Source: Synergistaceae bacterium UBA6101 (GTDB taxonomy: Bacteria; Synergistota; Synergistia; Synergistales; Synergistaceae). From it: a stretch of 64,000 nt of DNA. The DNA lies in contig DIWR01000027.1 in NCBI GenBank assembly GCA_002428495.1, forward strand, positions 20,542-84,541, written 5' to 3'. Under the pieces are notes generated by a model that saw only the letters and a program-made list of their open reading frames with translations, was not told the origin of the DNA and searched no databases. The translations under genes were made by a program, and so were the position numbers. Below are positions 28,482 to 37,165 of this stretch, piece by piece (the stretch's first letter is position 1; each line of letters begins with the position of its first letter).

Positions 28482-28487
28482 ATTAAC

Positions 28488-28979
28488 ATGGCAGAATATA
28501 CACACTTTGACAGTGACGGCAGGCCGGTGCTGGTAGATGTGAGCAATAAAAAAATGACTTCCCGTACTGCCTGGGCTGAAGGATGGATAGACCTTCCGGA
28601 TGCGATATACGAAAAAGTATCCGCCGGAAGCGTTAAAAAGGGAGATCCCTTCCTTATTGCTGAGCTTGCGGGTATCATGGGAGCAAAGAAGACTCCCGAG
28701 CTCATCCCCTTGTGCCACACGATAAGGCTTGATAATGTAGTGGTCAAATGTGATCTGGCTGAAGGGACGAAGTCTGTCAGGATAACATGTGAAGCGACTG
28801 CGAACGAAGTGACAGGCGTTGAGATGGAGGCTCTGACGGGAGTTTCTGCTGCGGCTCTCTGTTTCTATGACATGTGTAAAGGGATAGATAAGGGCATGGT
28901 CATCAGGGACATCAGGCTGATAAGGAAGACAGGCGGAAAAAGCGGCGAATGGAACGCTGAAGGAGTGTACAAGGTATGA
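28488..28979 (+). CDS. moaC: Cyclic pyranopterin monophosphate synthase MoaC
   Basis: Converts the MoaA product to cyclic pyranopterin monophosphate, 163 residues. TAGIMGAKKTPELIPLCH-type motif (here LAGIMGAKKTPELIPLCHT) and MEALTGVSAAALCFYDMCK carry the substrate-binding His and catalytic Lys/Asp region. GGGGATAA lies before ATG 28488. The stop overlaps the start of the next gene, as in a tight operon. Confidence 0.96.
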   Translation: MAEYTHFDSDGRPVLVDVSNKKMTSRTAWAEGWIDLPDAIYEKVSAGSVKKGDPFLIAELAGIMGAKKTPELIPLCHTIRLDNVVVKCDLAEGTKSVRITCEATANEVTGVEMEALTGVSAAALCFYDMCKGIDKGMVIRDIRLIRKTGGKSGEWNAEGVYKV

Positions 28980-29797
28980 GGATACTGAGACTTTACGCAC
29001 CATCGCTTATAGGGGACCACACGCTTTGTTATGTCCATGCAAATTCGGCTGGTGAGAGCTGCGTGAACGAGGTTCCTATATACATTACATGCGCGCCGGC
29101 AGGGGCTGATTTAACTTCAGAATATCACGCTGATAAAATGACGATAGTTCTTCCTCCGGACTCAGTGCCTCGAGAGGGCGATTTTCTTGCTGCAGGAAAA
29201 GGCGATACTCTCCTCAGATGGAGCAGTGCTGACAAAAAATTTGAAGTCTGTACTCCAGGTTTTCTGAGCGTTTCATCCAGGGTAAGCATCTGGAAGGCTA
29301 TAAGGGCTGCTATCCTTACTGTAAGCGACAAAGGGAGCAGAGGAGATAGGATAGACACAGCAGGACCTGAATTAGAAAGATTGATAACTGCCCAGGGCGC
29401 ATTTGTGGAAGATAAAAAGATAGTTCCGGACGAAAAGGAAGAAATTGCCGGCACAGTAAGATCCTGGTGCGATGAGGGATATGACCTCGTGTTGACAACG
29501 GGCGGAACAGGACTTTCGCCAAGGGATGTTACGCCTGAGGCTCTAATGGGCATAGCAGATAAGGTTGTACCCGGTTTCGGTGAGATGATGCGGATCAAGA
29601 CCCTTGAATTTACAGAAAGAGCTTTTCTTACAAGAAGTGTCGCCGTGATCTGCAAAAATACACTTGTGATAGCTTTTCCGGGAAGTCAGCGCGGAGCAAG
29701 GCAGTGTTTCGAGGCGATCGTGCCTGCCCTCAGGCATGGAATAGAGACGCTGGCAGGATGGGACAGCGAATGCGGAGACCACTCACACAGGCATTAA
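28976..29797 (+). CDS. MogA/MoaB-type molybdopterin adenylyltransferase with an unidentified N-terminal domain
   Basis: 273 residues in two parts. Residues about 108-262 are a MoCF domain: AAILTVSDKGSRGDRIDTAG, LVLTTGGTGLSPRDVTPEA and IAFPGSQRGARQCFEAIVPA, which bind molybdopterin and adenylylate it. Residues 1-105 carry several Cys (TLCYVHANSAGESC, ITCAPAG) and a GDFLAAG turn; I do not recognise this part with confidence. A reduced MOSC-like domain is one possibility given the pathway. The C-terminus is His-rich (HSHRH). It is the last gene of the moeA-moeA-moaA-moaC operon. Confidence 0.82.
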   Translation: MRILRLYAPSLIGDHTLCYVHANSAGESCVNEVPIYITCAPAGADLTSEYHADKMTIVLPPDSVPREGDFLAAGKGDTLLRWSSADKKFEVCTPGFLSVSSRVSIWKAIRAAILTVSDKGSRGDRIDTAGPELERLITAQGAFVEDKKIVPDEKEEIAGTVRSWCDEGYDLVLTTGGTGLSPRDVTPEALMGIADKVVPGFGEMMRIKTLEFTERAFLTRSVAVICKNTLVIAFPGSQRGARQCFEAIVPALRHGIETLAGWDSECGDHSHRH

Positions 29798-29878
29798 GGT
29801 AATGGTCCGGATCATTTAAGCGATCCATTAATAGACAGACAGTTTATAAGATACAGTAATCAGGAGGGGGTAGGGTAT

Positions 29879-30772
29879 ATGCATGATCCTTGCGTCTCAG
29901 GCAAGATCAAAAGATGTGTGATAATAACAGGGATGTCCGGCGGAGGAAAATCTTCTGCTCTCAACGTGTTCGAGGATCAGGGTTTTTACGTTATAGACAA
30001 CCTCCCTCCGACCCTCCTTCCACAGCTTCTTGACGTCCTTGAAGGACACCAGTCCGCTGCAAATCACGGAGTTGCAGCAGTGGTAGACGTGAGGGGTGAA
30101 GAGCTGCTAAACGATTTGGAGAAAGTGGTTTCAAGACTTCGTGAAAAGGTCGAAAAGCTGGAGATCCTTTTTGTTGACGCTACCGATGAGACTTTGGTGA
30201 GAAGATTTGAAACGACGAGAAGAAGGCATCCGCTCTCTCTAAACAAAACGATACTTGGCGGGCTTACATTGGAAAGAAAGCTTCTGGCCCCGATAAGGAA
30301 GAATTCAGACATAATCATAGACACATCAGGAATGAAATCAAACGAGTTCAGGACAAAGCTGCTTGAGGTCATGGGGATGTCATCAGACAAAACTTCTGTG
30401 ATATTAAGCTCTTTCGGCTTTAAATACGGTATACCCCAGGACTCCGATTACGTGCTTGATGTACGTTTCCTTCCAAATCCCAATTACATTGAAGACCTTC
30501 ACGCCCTTTCGGGAAAAGATTATGAAGTGCAGAAATATCTTTCCGGTTTTGAAAATCTGGATACTTTTATTGAAAAGGCTGAAAACCTGCTTGATTTTGT
30601 CTCATCAGTTTATAACAGCACAGGAAAGCAGCAGATCCACATTGCAATTGGCTGTACAGGCGGCAGGCACAGATCTGTCGCAGTTTCCGAGATGCTTGCA
30701 GTTCACCTGAAAAGGAGAGGGAACAATCTGACCATTGACCACAGGGATATCGACAAGGGGAATTTGCTGTGA
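29879..30772 (+). CDS. rapZ: RNase adapter / nucleotide-binding protein RapZ
   Basis: 297 residues. Walker A loop GMSGGGKS at 18-25, DNLPPTLLP downstream, and the C-terminal signature IAIGCTGGRHRSVAVSE are those of the YvcJ/RapZ family. In enterobacteria RapZ controls the small RNA GlmZ and thus hexosamine supply; in other phyla its target is unclear. A strong site (CAGGAGGGGG) precedes ATG 29879. It forms the widely conserved trio with yvcK and whiA, sharing a 4-base overlap with yvcK. Confidence 0.95.
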   Translation: MHDPCVSGKIKRCVIITGMSGGGKSSALNVFEDQGFYVIDNLPPTLLPQLLDVLEGHQSAANHGVAAVVDVRGEELLNDLEKVVSRLREKVEKLEILFVDATDETLVRRFETTRRRHPLSLNKTILGGLTLERKLLAPIRKNSDIIIDTSGMKSNEFRTKLLEVMGMSSDKTSVILSSFGFKYGIPQDSDYVLDVRFLPNPNYIEDLHALSGKDYEVQKYLSGFENLDTFIEKAENLLDFVSSVYNSTGKQQIHIAIGCTGGRHRSVAVSEMLAVHLKRRGNNLTIDHRDIDKGNLL

Positions 30773-31890
30773 GTTCATTTTCAGCTATGCTGGTAATAAT
30801 GGTGATCGCTGCTTCCGTACTATCTTTTTATGTGCTTTCAGGAAGAAGCAAGCATCAACACAAAACAGCGTCCGGTCGCCACGGTATAATGACAAACGCC
30901 GTTGAATACAGGCTTTCCATTGGTCCAAGAATAGTCGCTATCGGAGGAGGCACAGGGCTTTCAACACTGTTGTCCGGTCTTAAAGGATTTTCGCGAAATA
31001 TAACTGCAGTGGTTGCCGTAACTGATGAGGGCGGCAGCTCCGGTCGTCTCCGGCAGGAGTGGGGCATGCTTCCTCCTGGAGATATCAGGAACTGTATCGT
31101 GGCCCTTGCGGAGAATGACAGCTCTTTGAACAGACTGCTAAATTTCAGGTTCGACAGAGGAGAGCTGAAGGGGCATAATCTTGGAAACCTGATACTGCTG
31201 GCTACGACAGAGATGATGGGGGATTTTCAGCGCGCTGTCGAAGAACTTAATAAAATGCTCGCCATAAGAGGGCAAGTACTGCCCGTAACAACAGAAAACG
31301 TTACACTTAAAGGTGAAACAAAAGATGGCCGGATCGTAAAAGGCGAACTTGAAGTCTCCGATAATGGCAGTGATCTTGCAAAACTCTGGATAGAACCATG
31401 CAATGCACCTCCTCTTGAAGCAGTTAAAAAGGCACTGAATTCAGCGGATATTATAGTGCTCGGACCGGGAAGCCTCTTTACAAGTGTACTTCCAAACCTG
31501 TTGCTCAAAGAAATATCAGACCTTCTGAAAGATTCTCCTGTGCCCATAGTATATGTCGCCAACCTTGTAACACAGCCCAAAGAGACCGAAGGCATGAACA
31601 TCCTTGCACACGTGGATTGGGTGGCTGGTGTTCTTGGCACTGTTCCGGATTATCTTATGGCAAATCAGGCGCCGATACCGGAAGAATTTTTGAACAGGTA
31701 CAGCAAAATAGGAGCAGAACCGCTATATCTTTCAAATGAAGAAGAAAAATATCTGGAGTCCCTTGGGACGACTGTTATATACGGAGATTTTGTCACGATC
31801 AAAAATGGAGCTTACCTCAGGCATAACGCACAGAGCCTCTCTGAGGCGATAATAAGACTGGCACGGGAAAACAGGGAGATCAAGGACTAA
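30769..31890 (+). CDS. yvcK: YvcK/CofD-like gluconeogenesis factor
   Basis: 373 residues from GTG 30769, which overlaps the rapZ stop. A hydrophobic segment at about residues 5-23 suggests membrane anchoring and is not present in all homologues. The nucleotide-sugar-binding core follows: IVAIGGGTGLSTLLSGLK, VTDEGGSSGRLR, PPGDIRNC and VLGPGSLFTSVLPNLL. YvcK is known to bind UDP-sugars and to be needed for growth and cell shape on gluconeogenic carbon, fitting its place between cell-wall and carbon-metabolism genes. Confidence 0.93.
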   Translation: MSSFSAMLVIMVIAASVLSFYVLSGRSKHQHKTASGRHGIMTNAVEYRLSIGPRIVAIGGGTGLSTLLSGLKGFSRNITAVVAVTDEGGSSGRLRQEWGMLPPGDIRNCIVALAENDSSLNRLLNFRFDRGELKGHNLGNLILLATTEMMGDFQRAVEELNKMLAIRGQVLPVTTENVTLKGETKDGRIVKGELEVSDNGSDLAKLWIEPCNAPPLEAVKKALNSADIIVLGPGSLFTSVLPNLLLKEISDLLKDSPVPIVYVANLVTQPKETEGMNILAHVDWVAGVLGTVPDYLMANQAPIPEEFLNRYSKIGAEPLYLSNEEEKYLESLGTTVIYGDFVTIKNGAYLRHNAQSLSEAIIRLARENREIKD

Positions 31891-31895
31891 TAGGT

Positions 31896-32804
31896 ATGGA
31901 ACATTTAAGCTGCAAGATCTGGGATGAATGGACTTCATTTCCGATCATTCTCCCTGTTGAAGATGAGATAGCCGGTATTTTGGATGGTTCGAACTGCAGG
32001 AAGACCGGAAGCGAATATGAGTTTACTTCAGGAAGGATCTTTGCTTTAAGAAGACTTTTGAAGCTATGGGCAGATTCAGAATACCAGAACATTGAGACGA
32101 TCAGGATAATCTATGGCGAACAGCAGAAGAACAGGCTTCGTTTCTCGCTCAATGCGGAACTTGCTGAAAAGATATTTGTCAGGATCTCAAAATCATCCCG
32201 TAAAAAAAGAAACTGGAACTGGGTCAGGGGGATGTGGGGCAGCTGCGGCGCTCTTTATATGCCCAAAACAGGCTATCACCTCGTCCTCAGACCTCCGGTA
32301 CGAAACGGAAGCGCTGAGAGACTCCAGAGTATACTGAAATCAGCCGGTTTCAGCGTAGGGATAAGGAAAAAAAACCAGATGCGTGAGCTTATGCTGAGAG
32401 ATCAGCAGCAGATTGTGACTTTTCTTTCAAGAATGGGATTTGTAAAGACAGTACTGGCTCTTGAGGAGACGGCAATATACAGATCAATGAGAAGCCGCGC
32501 CAATAAGCTTGTAAACTGTGATTCTGCCAATATCAATAAAACACTTGAAGCGGCGGAAAGACAAATGAAATTGATAAGAGAGATGAAAGAGGCCGGTATT
32601 CTGGAGGAACTTCCTGATGAACTCAGGGAGCTTGTGTTTGCAAGGGAAAAAAATCCGAGCATTTCTTTAAAAGAACTTGGACAAAATCTACCGAGACCTA
32701 TTAGCAAAAGTACGGTAGAATATAGATGGAGGAAATGTGAAAATATACTGCATAAGCTGTTGAAGGGGGATGGTGCCCATGTATTTGGGAAAGGCAGACG
32801 TTAA
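31896..32804 (+). CDS. whiA: WhiA-type DNA-binding regulator
   Basis: 302 residues. N-terminal LAGLIDADG-like fold is degenerate but recognisable (GMWGSCGALYMPKTGYHLVL), the diagnostic NCDSANINKTLEAAERQM stretch is present near residue 208, and a C-terminal helix-turn-helix reads LKELGQNLPRPISKSTVEYR. WhiA controls sporulation genes in Streptomyces and affects division in Bacillus; its role outside those groups is less clear. It follows yvcK by 5 bases and overlaps the next gene by 26 bases. Confidence 0.93.
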   Translation: MEHLSCKIWDEWTSFPIILPVEDEIAGILDGSNCRKTGSEYEFTSGRIFALRRLLKLWADSEYQNIETIRIIYGEQQKNRLRFSLNAELAEKIFVRISKSSRKKRNWNWVRGMWGSCGALYMPKTGYHLVLRPPVRNGSAERLQSILKSAGFSVGIRKKNQMRELMLRDQQQIVTFLSRMGFVKTVLALEETAIYRSMRSRANKLVNCDSANINKTLEAAERQMKLIREMKEAGILEELPDELRELVFAREKNPSISLKELGQNLPRPISKSTVEYRWRKCENILHKLLKGDGAHVFGKGRR

Positions 32805-34752
32805 CACCTATGATAAAGGGGCGGGCAGGGAGTATCTTGTTTCAAACGGCCGCGGAGGTTATGGATTCTCGACGGTCATTGGAGCAAACACGAGAAGAGA
32901 GCACGGGCTCCTTGTGGTCCGCCCGGAGGGAAAAACGCAGCACTCTGTGCTGGTAAGTAAGATCGAAGAGACGATCTTCCATGAAAAGAAAAAGTACCAG
33001 CTTTCCACAAACCGATACAAAGACCTGGTCTATCCGGACGGATACAGATACCTTCAGGAATATCAAGGCAACCCATTTCCAAGCATGCTGTTTGTAATAC
33101 ACAGCATCCTCCTCAAAAAATCAATTTTCATGCCTCAAGGAAAAGCCTGTACGATAGTCAAATACGAACTCCTGGCTGCGCCGGATAAAATTCGCATAGA
33201 CCTTCGTCCGCTGTTTGCACATAGGATCAATTCTGAAGTATGCCCGGAACCCGGCAAAGGAGAATTTGACCTTTTTTACAGGGAAAACTCCACAATAGGA
33301 GTTGAGGGCAAAGGACATAAAAGCTATTTCAAAGCGACGTCAGGCACATGGGCAGCAAAGCCTCTATGGTACGAAAATCTTATATACGAACAGGACGACA
33401 TCCCTGAAACGCCGTCAGTCGATCATCTCTGGTCTCCTGGCTATGTAAGCAATGACATAGCTGAAGGAGACGTGCTCTATTTGATCCTCTCCGATGAACC
33501 GATAACAATGTCTATAGAAGAGATAATCTCTTTTGAAACAGAGTGCTCCGAAAGATTTGAAAACATACTGGAACAAGCCAACCTTCCTGCTCTCAGCAGC
33601 GCTGAACAGGACATGATCGCCGCTTCATACCACCTCATAGATGACAGGGACGATCCTGTTTCTCCGGTCTATACCGGCTATCCATCAGTGGAGTTCAAGG
33701 CAAGAGATACCTTTGTATCTCTGCCTGGACTTACCCTTGCCACAGGAAGGGAAAAGATCGCTGCGAGAGCCCTCCGTATCTGGGCCGATATATGCAAAGA
33801 AAATGACTGGGTAATGCCTGAGCGCATAGCTCCCGACAAAAAATGCGTATTTGAAGCCGCTGACAACGGCCTCTGGTTCGTATATGCCGCAGATAAATAC
33901 ACGAAGCACGTCGGGATCAGGGAAGAAGACGCGGATATCAGGGACGCAGCGAGAAAGATAACAGACCGCTACACAACCGGTATCAATGCTCTTGACCTTA
34001 CCTGCGAAAAAAATCTGCTGCTAAAAGTGGACTCGGATGATCCGTTGAGGCACTGGATGGACGCTGTTGCAGCAGGGGAGACGGTAGTACACAGAAGAGG
34101 GTATCTCGTAGAAGTTAACGCGCTGTGGTACAATGCGCTGAAAGTCTCTGAAAAATTTGCCGAGGCGGACAATGACATTCCTGCAAAAGAAAAATACGCA
34201 GAAATGGCTGAAAAATGCGCGGACTCTTTCCGTGAGATCTTCTGGAACAACGAGAGAAAATGTCTCTATGACTGGATCGACCCAGCAGTTTCGGCCAAAG
34301 ATACTGCGATCCGTCCAAATCAGATCTTAGCGGCTTCACTCTCTTACAGTCCACTGACAGACGACATGGCCAGAGGCGTGACAAGGATCTGCTGGGACGA
34401 GCTCTACACGACCTACGGTCTGCGCACCCTTGATCCGAGACAGGATAAATTCAAGGGCAGGTCAGAGGGAAGGCTCGACCAGAGGATGAAGGCCCGCTTC
34501 CGAGGCATGGCATGGCCGTGGCTCCTTGGGGAGTTCATTTCGGCATTCCTTAAATATAACCCTACTAGAACAGATCTGGGATGGATCTTTATGCGTCCCT
34601 TCAACTCACACCTCAGGCACAGATGCCTTGGAGGCATTGCAGAGTGTTTTGACGGAATGATGCCGTACAAACCTCATGGTGATGTGCTCAGTGCTATGGC
34701 TCTCGGAGAACTTTTGAGAGTTTTGCACGAAAATCTGCAATTTGATGAGTAA
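32779..34752 (+). CDS. Glycogen debranching enzyme (amylo-alpha-1,6-glucosidase, archaeal type)
   Basis: 657 residues. The N-terminal domain has SNGRGGYGFSTVIGANTRRE, and the C-terminal (alpha/alpha)6 barrel of the GH133-like family has RDTFVSLPGLTLATGR, VEVNALWYNALK, NEKCLYDWID-like residues (NNERKCLYDWIDPAV) and LGGIAECFDGM. It would remove alpha-1,6 branches of glycogen. No other glycogen gene is in the window. AAGGGGGAT at 32763-32770 favours ATG 32779 over ATG 32770. It overlaps whiA, so it appears to be the last gene of the rapZ operon, just before the glycolytic genes. Confidence 0.9.
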   Translation: MYLGKADVNTYDKGAGREYLVSNGRGGYGFSTVIGANTRREHGLLVVRPEGKTQHSVLVSKIEETIFHEKKKYQLSTNRYKDLVYPDGYRYLQEYQGNPFPSMLFVIHSILLKKSIFMPQGKACTIVKYELLAAPDKIRIDLRPLFAHRINSEVCPEPGKGEFDLFYRENSTIGVEGKGHKSYFKATSGTWAAKPLWYENLIYEQDDIPETPSVDHLWSPGYVSNDIAEGDVLYLILSDEPITMSIEEIISFETECSERFENILEQANLPALSSAEQDMIAASYHLIDDRDDPVSPVYTGYPSVEFKARDTFVSLPGLTLATGREKIAARALRIWADICKENDWVMPERIAPDKKCVFEAADNGLWFVYAADKYTKHVGIREEDADIRDAARKITDRYTTGINALDLTCEKNLLLKVDSDDPLRHWMDAVAAGETVVHRRGYLVEVNALWYNALKVSEKFAEADNDIPAKEKYAEMAEKCADSFREIFWNNERKCLYDWIDPAVSAKDTAIRPNQILAASLSYSPLTDDMARGVTRICWDELYTTYGLRTLDPRQDKFKGRSEGRLDQRMKARFRGMAWPWLLGEFISAFLKYNPTRTDLGWIFMRPFNSHLRHRCLGGIAECFDGMMPYKPHGDVLSAMALGELLRVLHENLQFDE

Positions 34753-34768
34753 AACGGATTAAATCTGT

Positions 34769-34797
34769 TTGACTTTAAAGCTATAAGGCAGCACAAT
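34769..34797 (+). promoter_or_regulatory. Candidate promoter of gap-pgk
   Basis: TTGACT (34769-34774) and CACAAT (34792-34797) are 17 bases apart in the 120-base gap before gap. The -10 matches only four of six consensus bases. No terminator for the upstream gene was seen. Confidence 0.4.
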
Positions 34798-34832
34798 CAA
34801 ATGAGAGCAAAAATTAATCTATGCTCTGATTT

Positions 34833-34848
34833 TCACAAGTATTTGTGA
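34833..34848. promoter_or_regulatory. Palindrome before gap, possible operator or mRNA hairpin
   Basis: TCACAA and TTGTGA flank a 4-base centre (GTAT), giving a perfect 6+6 inverted repeat 11 bases before the gap ribosome binding site (AAGGGGG). It could be a protein site or a 5' mRNA hairpin. It is the reverse orientation of the TTGTGA-N-TCACAA type bound by Rex, so Rex is not claimed. Confidence 0.35.
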
Positions 34849-34872
34849 TAAAAATTTAAGGGGGCAATATTC

Positions 34873-35892
34873 ATGGCAAAGTACAAGGTTGCAATCAACG
34901 GTTTTGGACGAATTGGGCGTCTTTCACTCCGCTCTTTCTTCATGAACGGAAAGGACAATCTCTTTGAGGTCGTGGCAGTAAACGATCTTACCCCGCCGGC
35001 ATCCCTTGCATATCTCCTGAAATATGACTCGGTGTTCCGCCGCTTCCCGGGGGAAGTTTCCGTTGAAGGAGACTATCTCATCGTAAACGGACATAAGATC
35101 AAGGCAGTGGCACAGCCGGATCCGGCAAAGCTTCCATGGAAAGAGCTTGGTGTAGATCTTGTTATCGAAAGCACCGGACGCTTTACAGATGCGAATGCGG
35201 CAAAGGCACACATAACGGCAGGAGCTAAAAAAGTAATAATCTCCGCACCTGCTAAAAACCAGGATGCTACGATAGTCATGGGAGTCAATGAAGGGGTTTA
35301 TGATCCGGCAAAGCATAACATCGTCTCAAATGCTTCCTGCACAACTAACTGCCTTGCTCCTGTCTGCAAAGTGCTTCAGGAGAAATTCGGCATAGTCGAG
35401 GGACTCATGAACACCATCCACTCTTATACAAACGATCAGGTAACACTTGATTTTCCGCACAAGACTCCTTCCAGGGGCAGGGCCGCGGCGCTTTCGATCA
35501 TCCCCACAACGACAGGCGCTGCAAAGGCTATTTCAGAAGTTATGCCTGAACTTAAAGGCAAACTGAACGGATTCGCACTGCGTGTACCGACTCCCGATGT
35601 CTCTGTGGTGGACCTAACAGTCACGCTTGAAAAGGCGGTGACTGTCGAAGATGTCAACGCAGCAATGAAAGAATACGCGGAAGGCTCCCTTAAAGGAATC
35701 CTTGGTTATGAACCGGAAGATCTGGTCTCTATGGACTTCGTAGGAGACCCGCGCTCGTCGATCTTTGCACCGAGACACACTCTGGTCATGGGTGATAAAA
35801 TGGTCAAGATCCTTTCCTGGTATGACAATGAATGGGCTTACAGCAACAGGGTAATAGATCTGACAGACTATATTTTCTCTAAGGGAGTTTAA
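34873..35892 (+). CDS. gap: Glyceraldehyde-3-phosphate dehydrogenase
   Basis: Converts glyceraldehyde-3-phosphate to 1,3-bisphosphoglycerate with NAD(P)+, 339 residues. N-terminal KVAINGFGRIGRLSLR binds the cofactor; the catalytic cysteine is C156 in SNASCTTNCLAP; WYDNEWAYSNRV ends the catalytic domain. It starts the gap-pgk-tpiA group; pgk follows after 5 bases. GGGGGC precedes ATG 34873. Confidence 0.98.
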   Translation: MAKYKVAINGFGRIGRLSLRSFFMNGKDNLFEVVAVNDLTPPASLAYLLKYDSVFRRFPGEVSVEGDYLIVNGHKIKAVAQPDPAKLPWKELGVDLVIESTGRFTDANAAKAHITAGAKKVIISAPAKNQDATIVMGVNEGVYDPAKHNIVSNASCTTNCLAPVCKVLQEKFGIVEGLMNTIHSYTNDQVTLDFPHKTPSRGRAAALSIIPTTTGAAKAISEVMPELKGKLNGFALRVPTPDVSVVDLTVTLEKAVTVEDVNAAMKEYAEGSLKGILGYEPEDLVSMDFVGDPRSSIFAPRHTLVMGDKMVKILSWYDNEWAYSNRVIDLTDYIFSKGV

Positions 35893-35897
35893 ACCCC

Positions 35898-37088
35898 ATG
35901 AAGCTGAAAACTTTTTTGCCCGGTGATATCACCGGAAAAAAGGTTTTAGTTAGGGTCGACTTCAATGTCCCCCTTGCTGATGGCAAAGTTGCTGATGCTA
36001 CGAGGATCTGTGCGCATCTTCCGACCCTGAGGGCTCTCAAGGCAGCCGGGGCCAAAGTCGCCCTTATTTCCCATCTTGGCAGACCAAAGGGTAAAATAGA
36101 TATGAAGTACTCGCTTGAGCCTGTTGGCGAAGAACTTGCAAAGATAACCGGCTGGGATGTACGTTTTGTTCCGGAATGCATCGGTCCTGATGTTCAAAAG
36201 GCCTCTGCAGAGTGGGGCAACGAAGTCCTTCTTCTCGAAAACGTCAGGTTCCATCCTGAAGAAGAGAAAAACGACATGGAATTTGCAAAAAAACTGGCAG
36301 AGAACTTTGACATCTTTGTAATGGATGCATTCAGCGCGGCGCACAGGGCACATTCTTCTACAAGCGCCGTTGCTGAGGTCCTCCCGTCTTTTGCCGGCCT
36401 TCTGATCGTCAAGGAAACAGAGATGCTTGGATCAGCCCGTGATAACCCACAAAAGCCATTTGTTCTGATACTTGGCGGCGCGAAGGTTTCCGATAAGATC
36501 GCAGTAGTTGAAAACATGATCAAAAAAGTCGATACGATCCTGATAGGCGGAGGTATGGCATTTACCTTTTTCAAAGCAAAGGGGCTGGAAATTGGCAAGT
36601 CCCTCTGTGAGACAGACAAGATCGAATTTGCTTCCCAAATGCTTGATCAAGCAGAAAAACTGGGAGTAAAGATGCTGTTGCCGCTGGACATCCTGGCAGC
36701 AGACGAGTTTAAGGCAGATTCTCCATATTCTCTGGTCGCTCCGGATGCCATACCATCTGACAAAATGGGTCTCGATATAGGTCCTGAAACGATCAAAGCC
36801 TTTACAGAGGTAATAACCTCTTCCAAAACCGTACTTTGGAACGGGCCTATGGGAGTATTCGAGATGCCGGCATTCTCAAAAGGAACAGAGGCTGTAGCCC
36901 AGGCTCTGGTGAAGGCAACTGAAACGGGTTCTTTCACCGTAGTTGGGGGAGGGGATTCTGCAGCTGCGATTGCACTGTTCGGATATGAAGATAAGGTCTC
37001 CCATGTTTCAACAGGCGGTGGAGCAAGCCTTGAGTTTTTTGAAGGTAAAATACTGCCCGGAATAGAACCGTACGATATCACTGAGTAA
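35898..37088 (+). CDS. pgk: Phosphoglycerate kinase
   Basis: Transfers phosphate from 1,3-bisphosphoglycerate to ADP, 396 residues. VLVRVDFNVPLADGKV near the N-terminus, SHLGRPKG, GGAKVSDKI and the C-terminal VVGGGDSAAA with VSTGGGASLEFFEG are diagnostic. It follows gap directly with GGGAG as ribosome binding site. A terminator hairpin lies between it and tpiA, so the three genes need not have equal expression. Confidence 0.98.
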   Translation: MKLKTFLPGDITGKKVLVRVDFNVPLADGKVADATRICAHLPTLRALKAAGAKVALISHLGRPKGKIDMKYSLEPVGEELAKITGWDVRFVPECIGPDVQKASAEWGNEVLLLENVRFHPEEEKNDMEFAKKLAENFDIFVMDAFSAAHRAHSSTSAVAEVLPSFAGLLIVKETEMLGSARDNPQKPFVLILGGAKVSDKIAVVENMIKKVDTILIGGGMAFTFFKAKGLEIGKSLCETDKIEFASQMLDQAEKLGVKMLLPLDILAADEFKADSPYSLVAPDAIPSDKMGLDIGPETIKAFTEVITSSKTVLWNGPMGVFEMPAFSKGTEAVAQALVKATETGSFTVVGGGDSAAAIALFGYEDKVSHVSTGGGASLEFFEGKILPGIEPYDITE

Positions 37089-37098
37089 AAAAAATTAT

Positions 37099-37140
37099 AA
37101 GCGGTTTCGGGAAAGCAAAGTCGCCGGAGCCGCTTTTTTT
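37099..37140 (+). terminator. Terminator or attenuator between pgk and tpiA
   Basis: AAGCGGTTTCGG (37099-37110) pairs with CCGGAGCCGCTT (37124-37135) over 12 bp with two G-U pairs and a 13-base loop, followed by a run of T to 37140. No separate promoter for tpiA was found after it, which suggests partial termination. Confidence 0.75.
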
Positions 37141-37165
37141 ATTTATTTAAGGAGGATCAGAAAAC

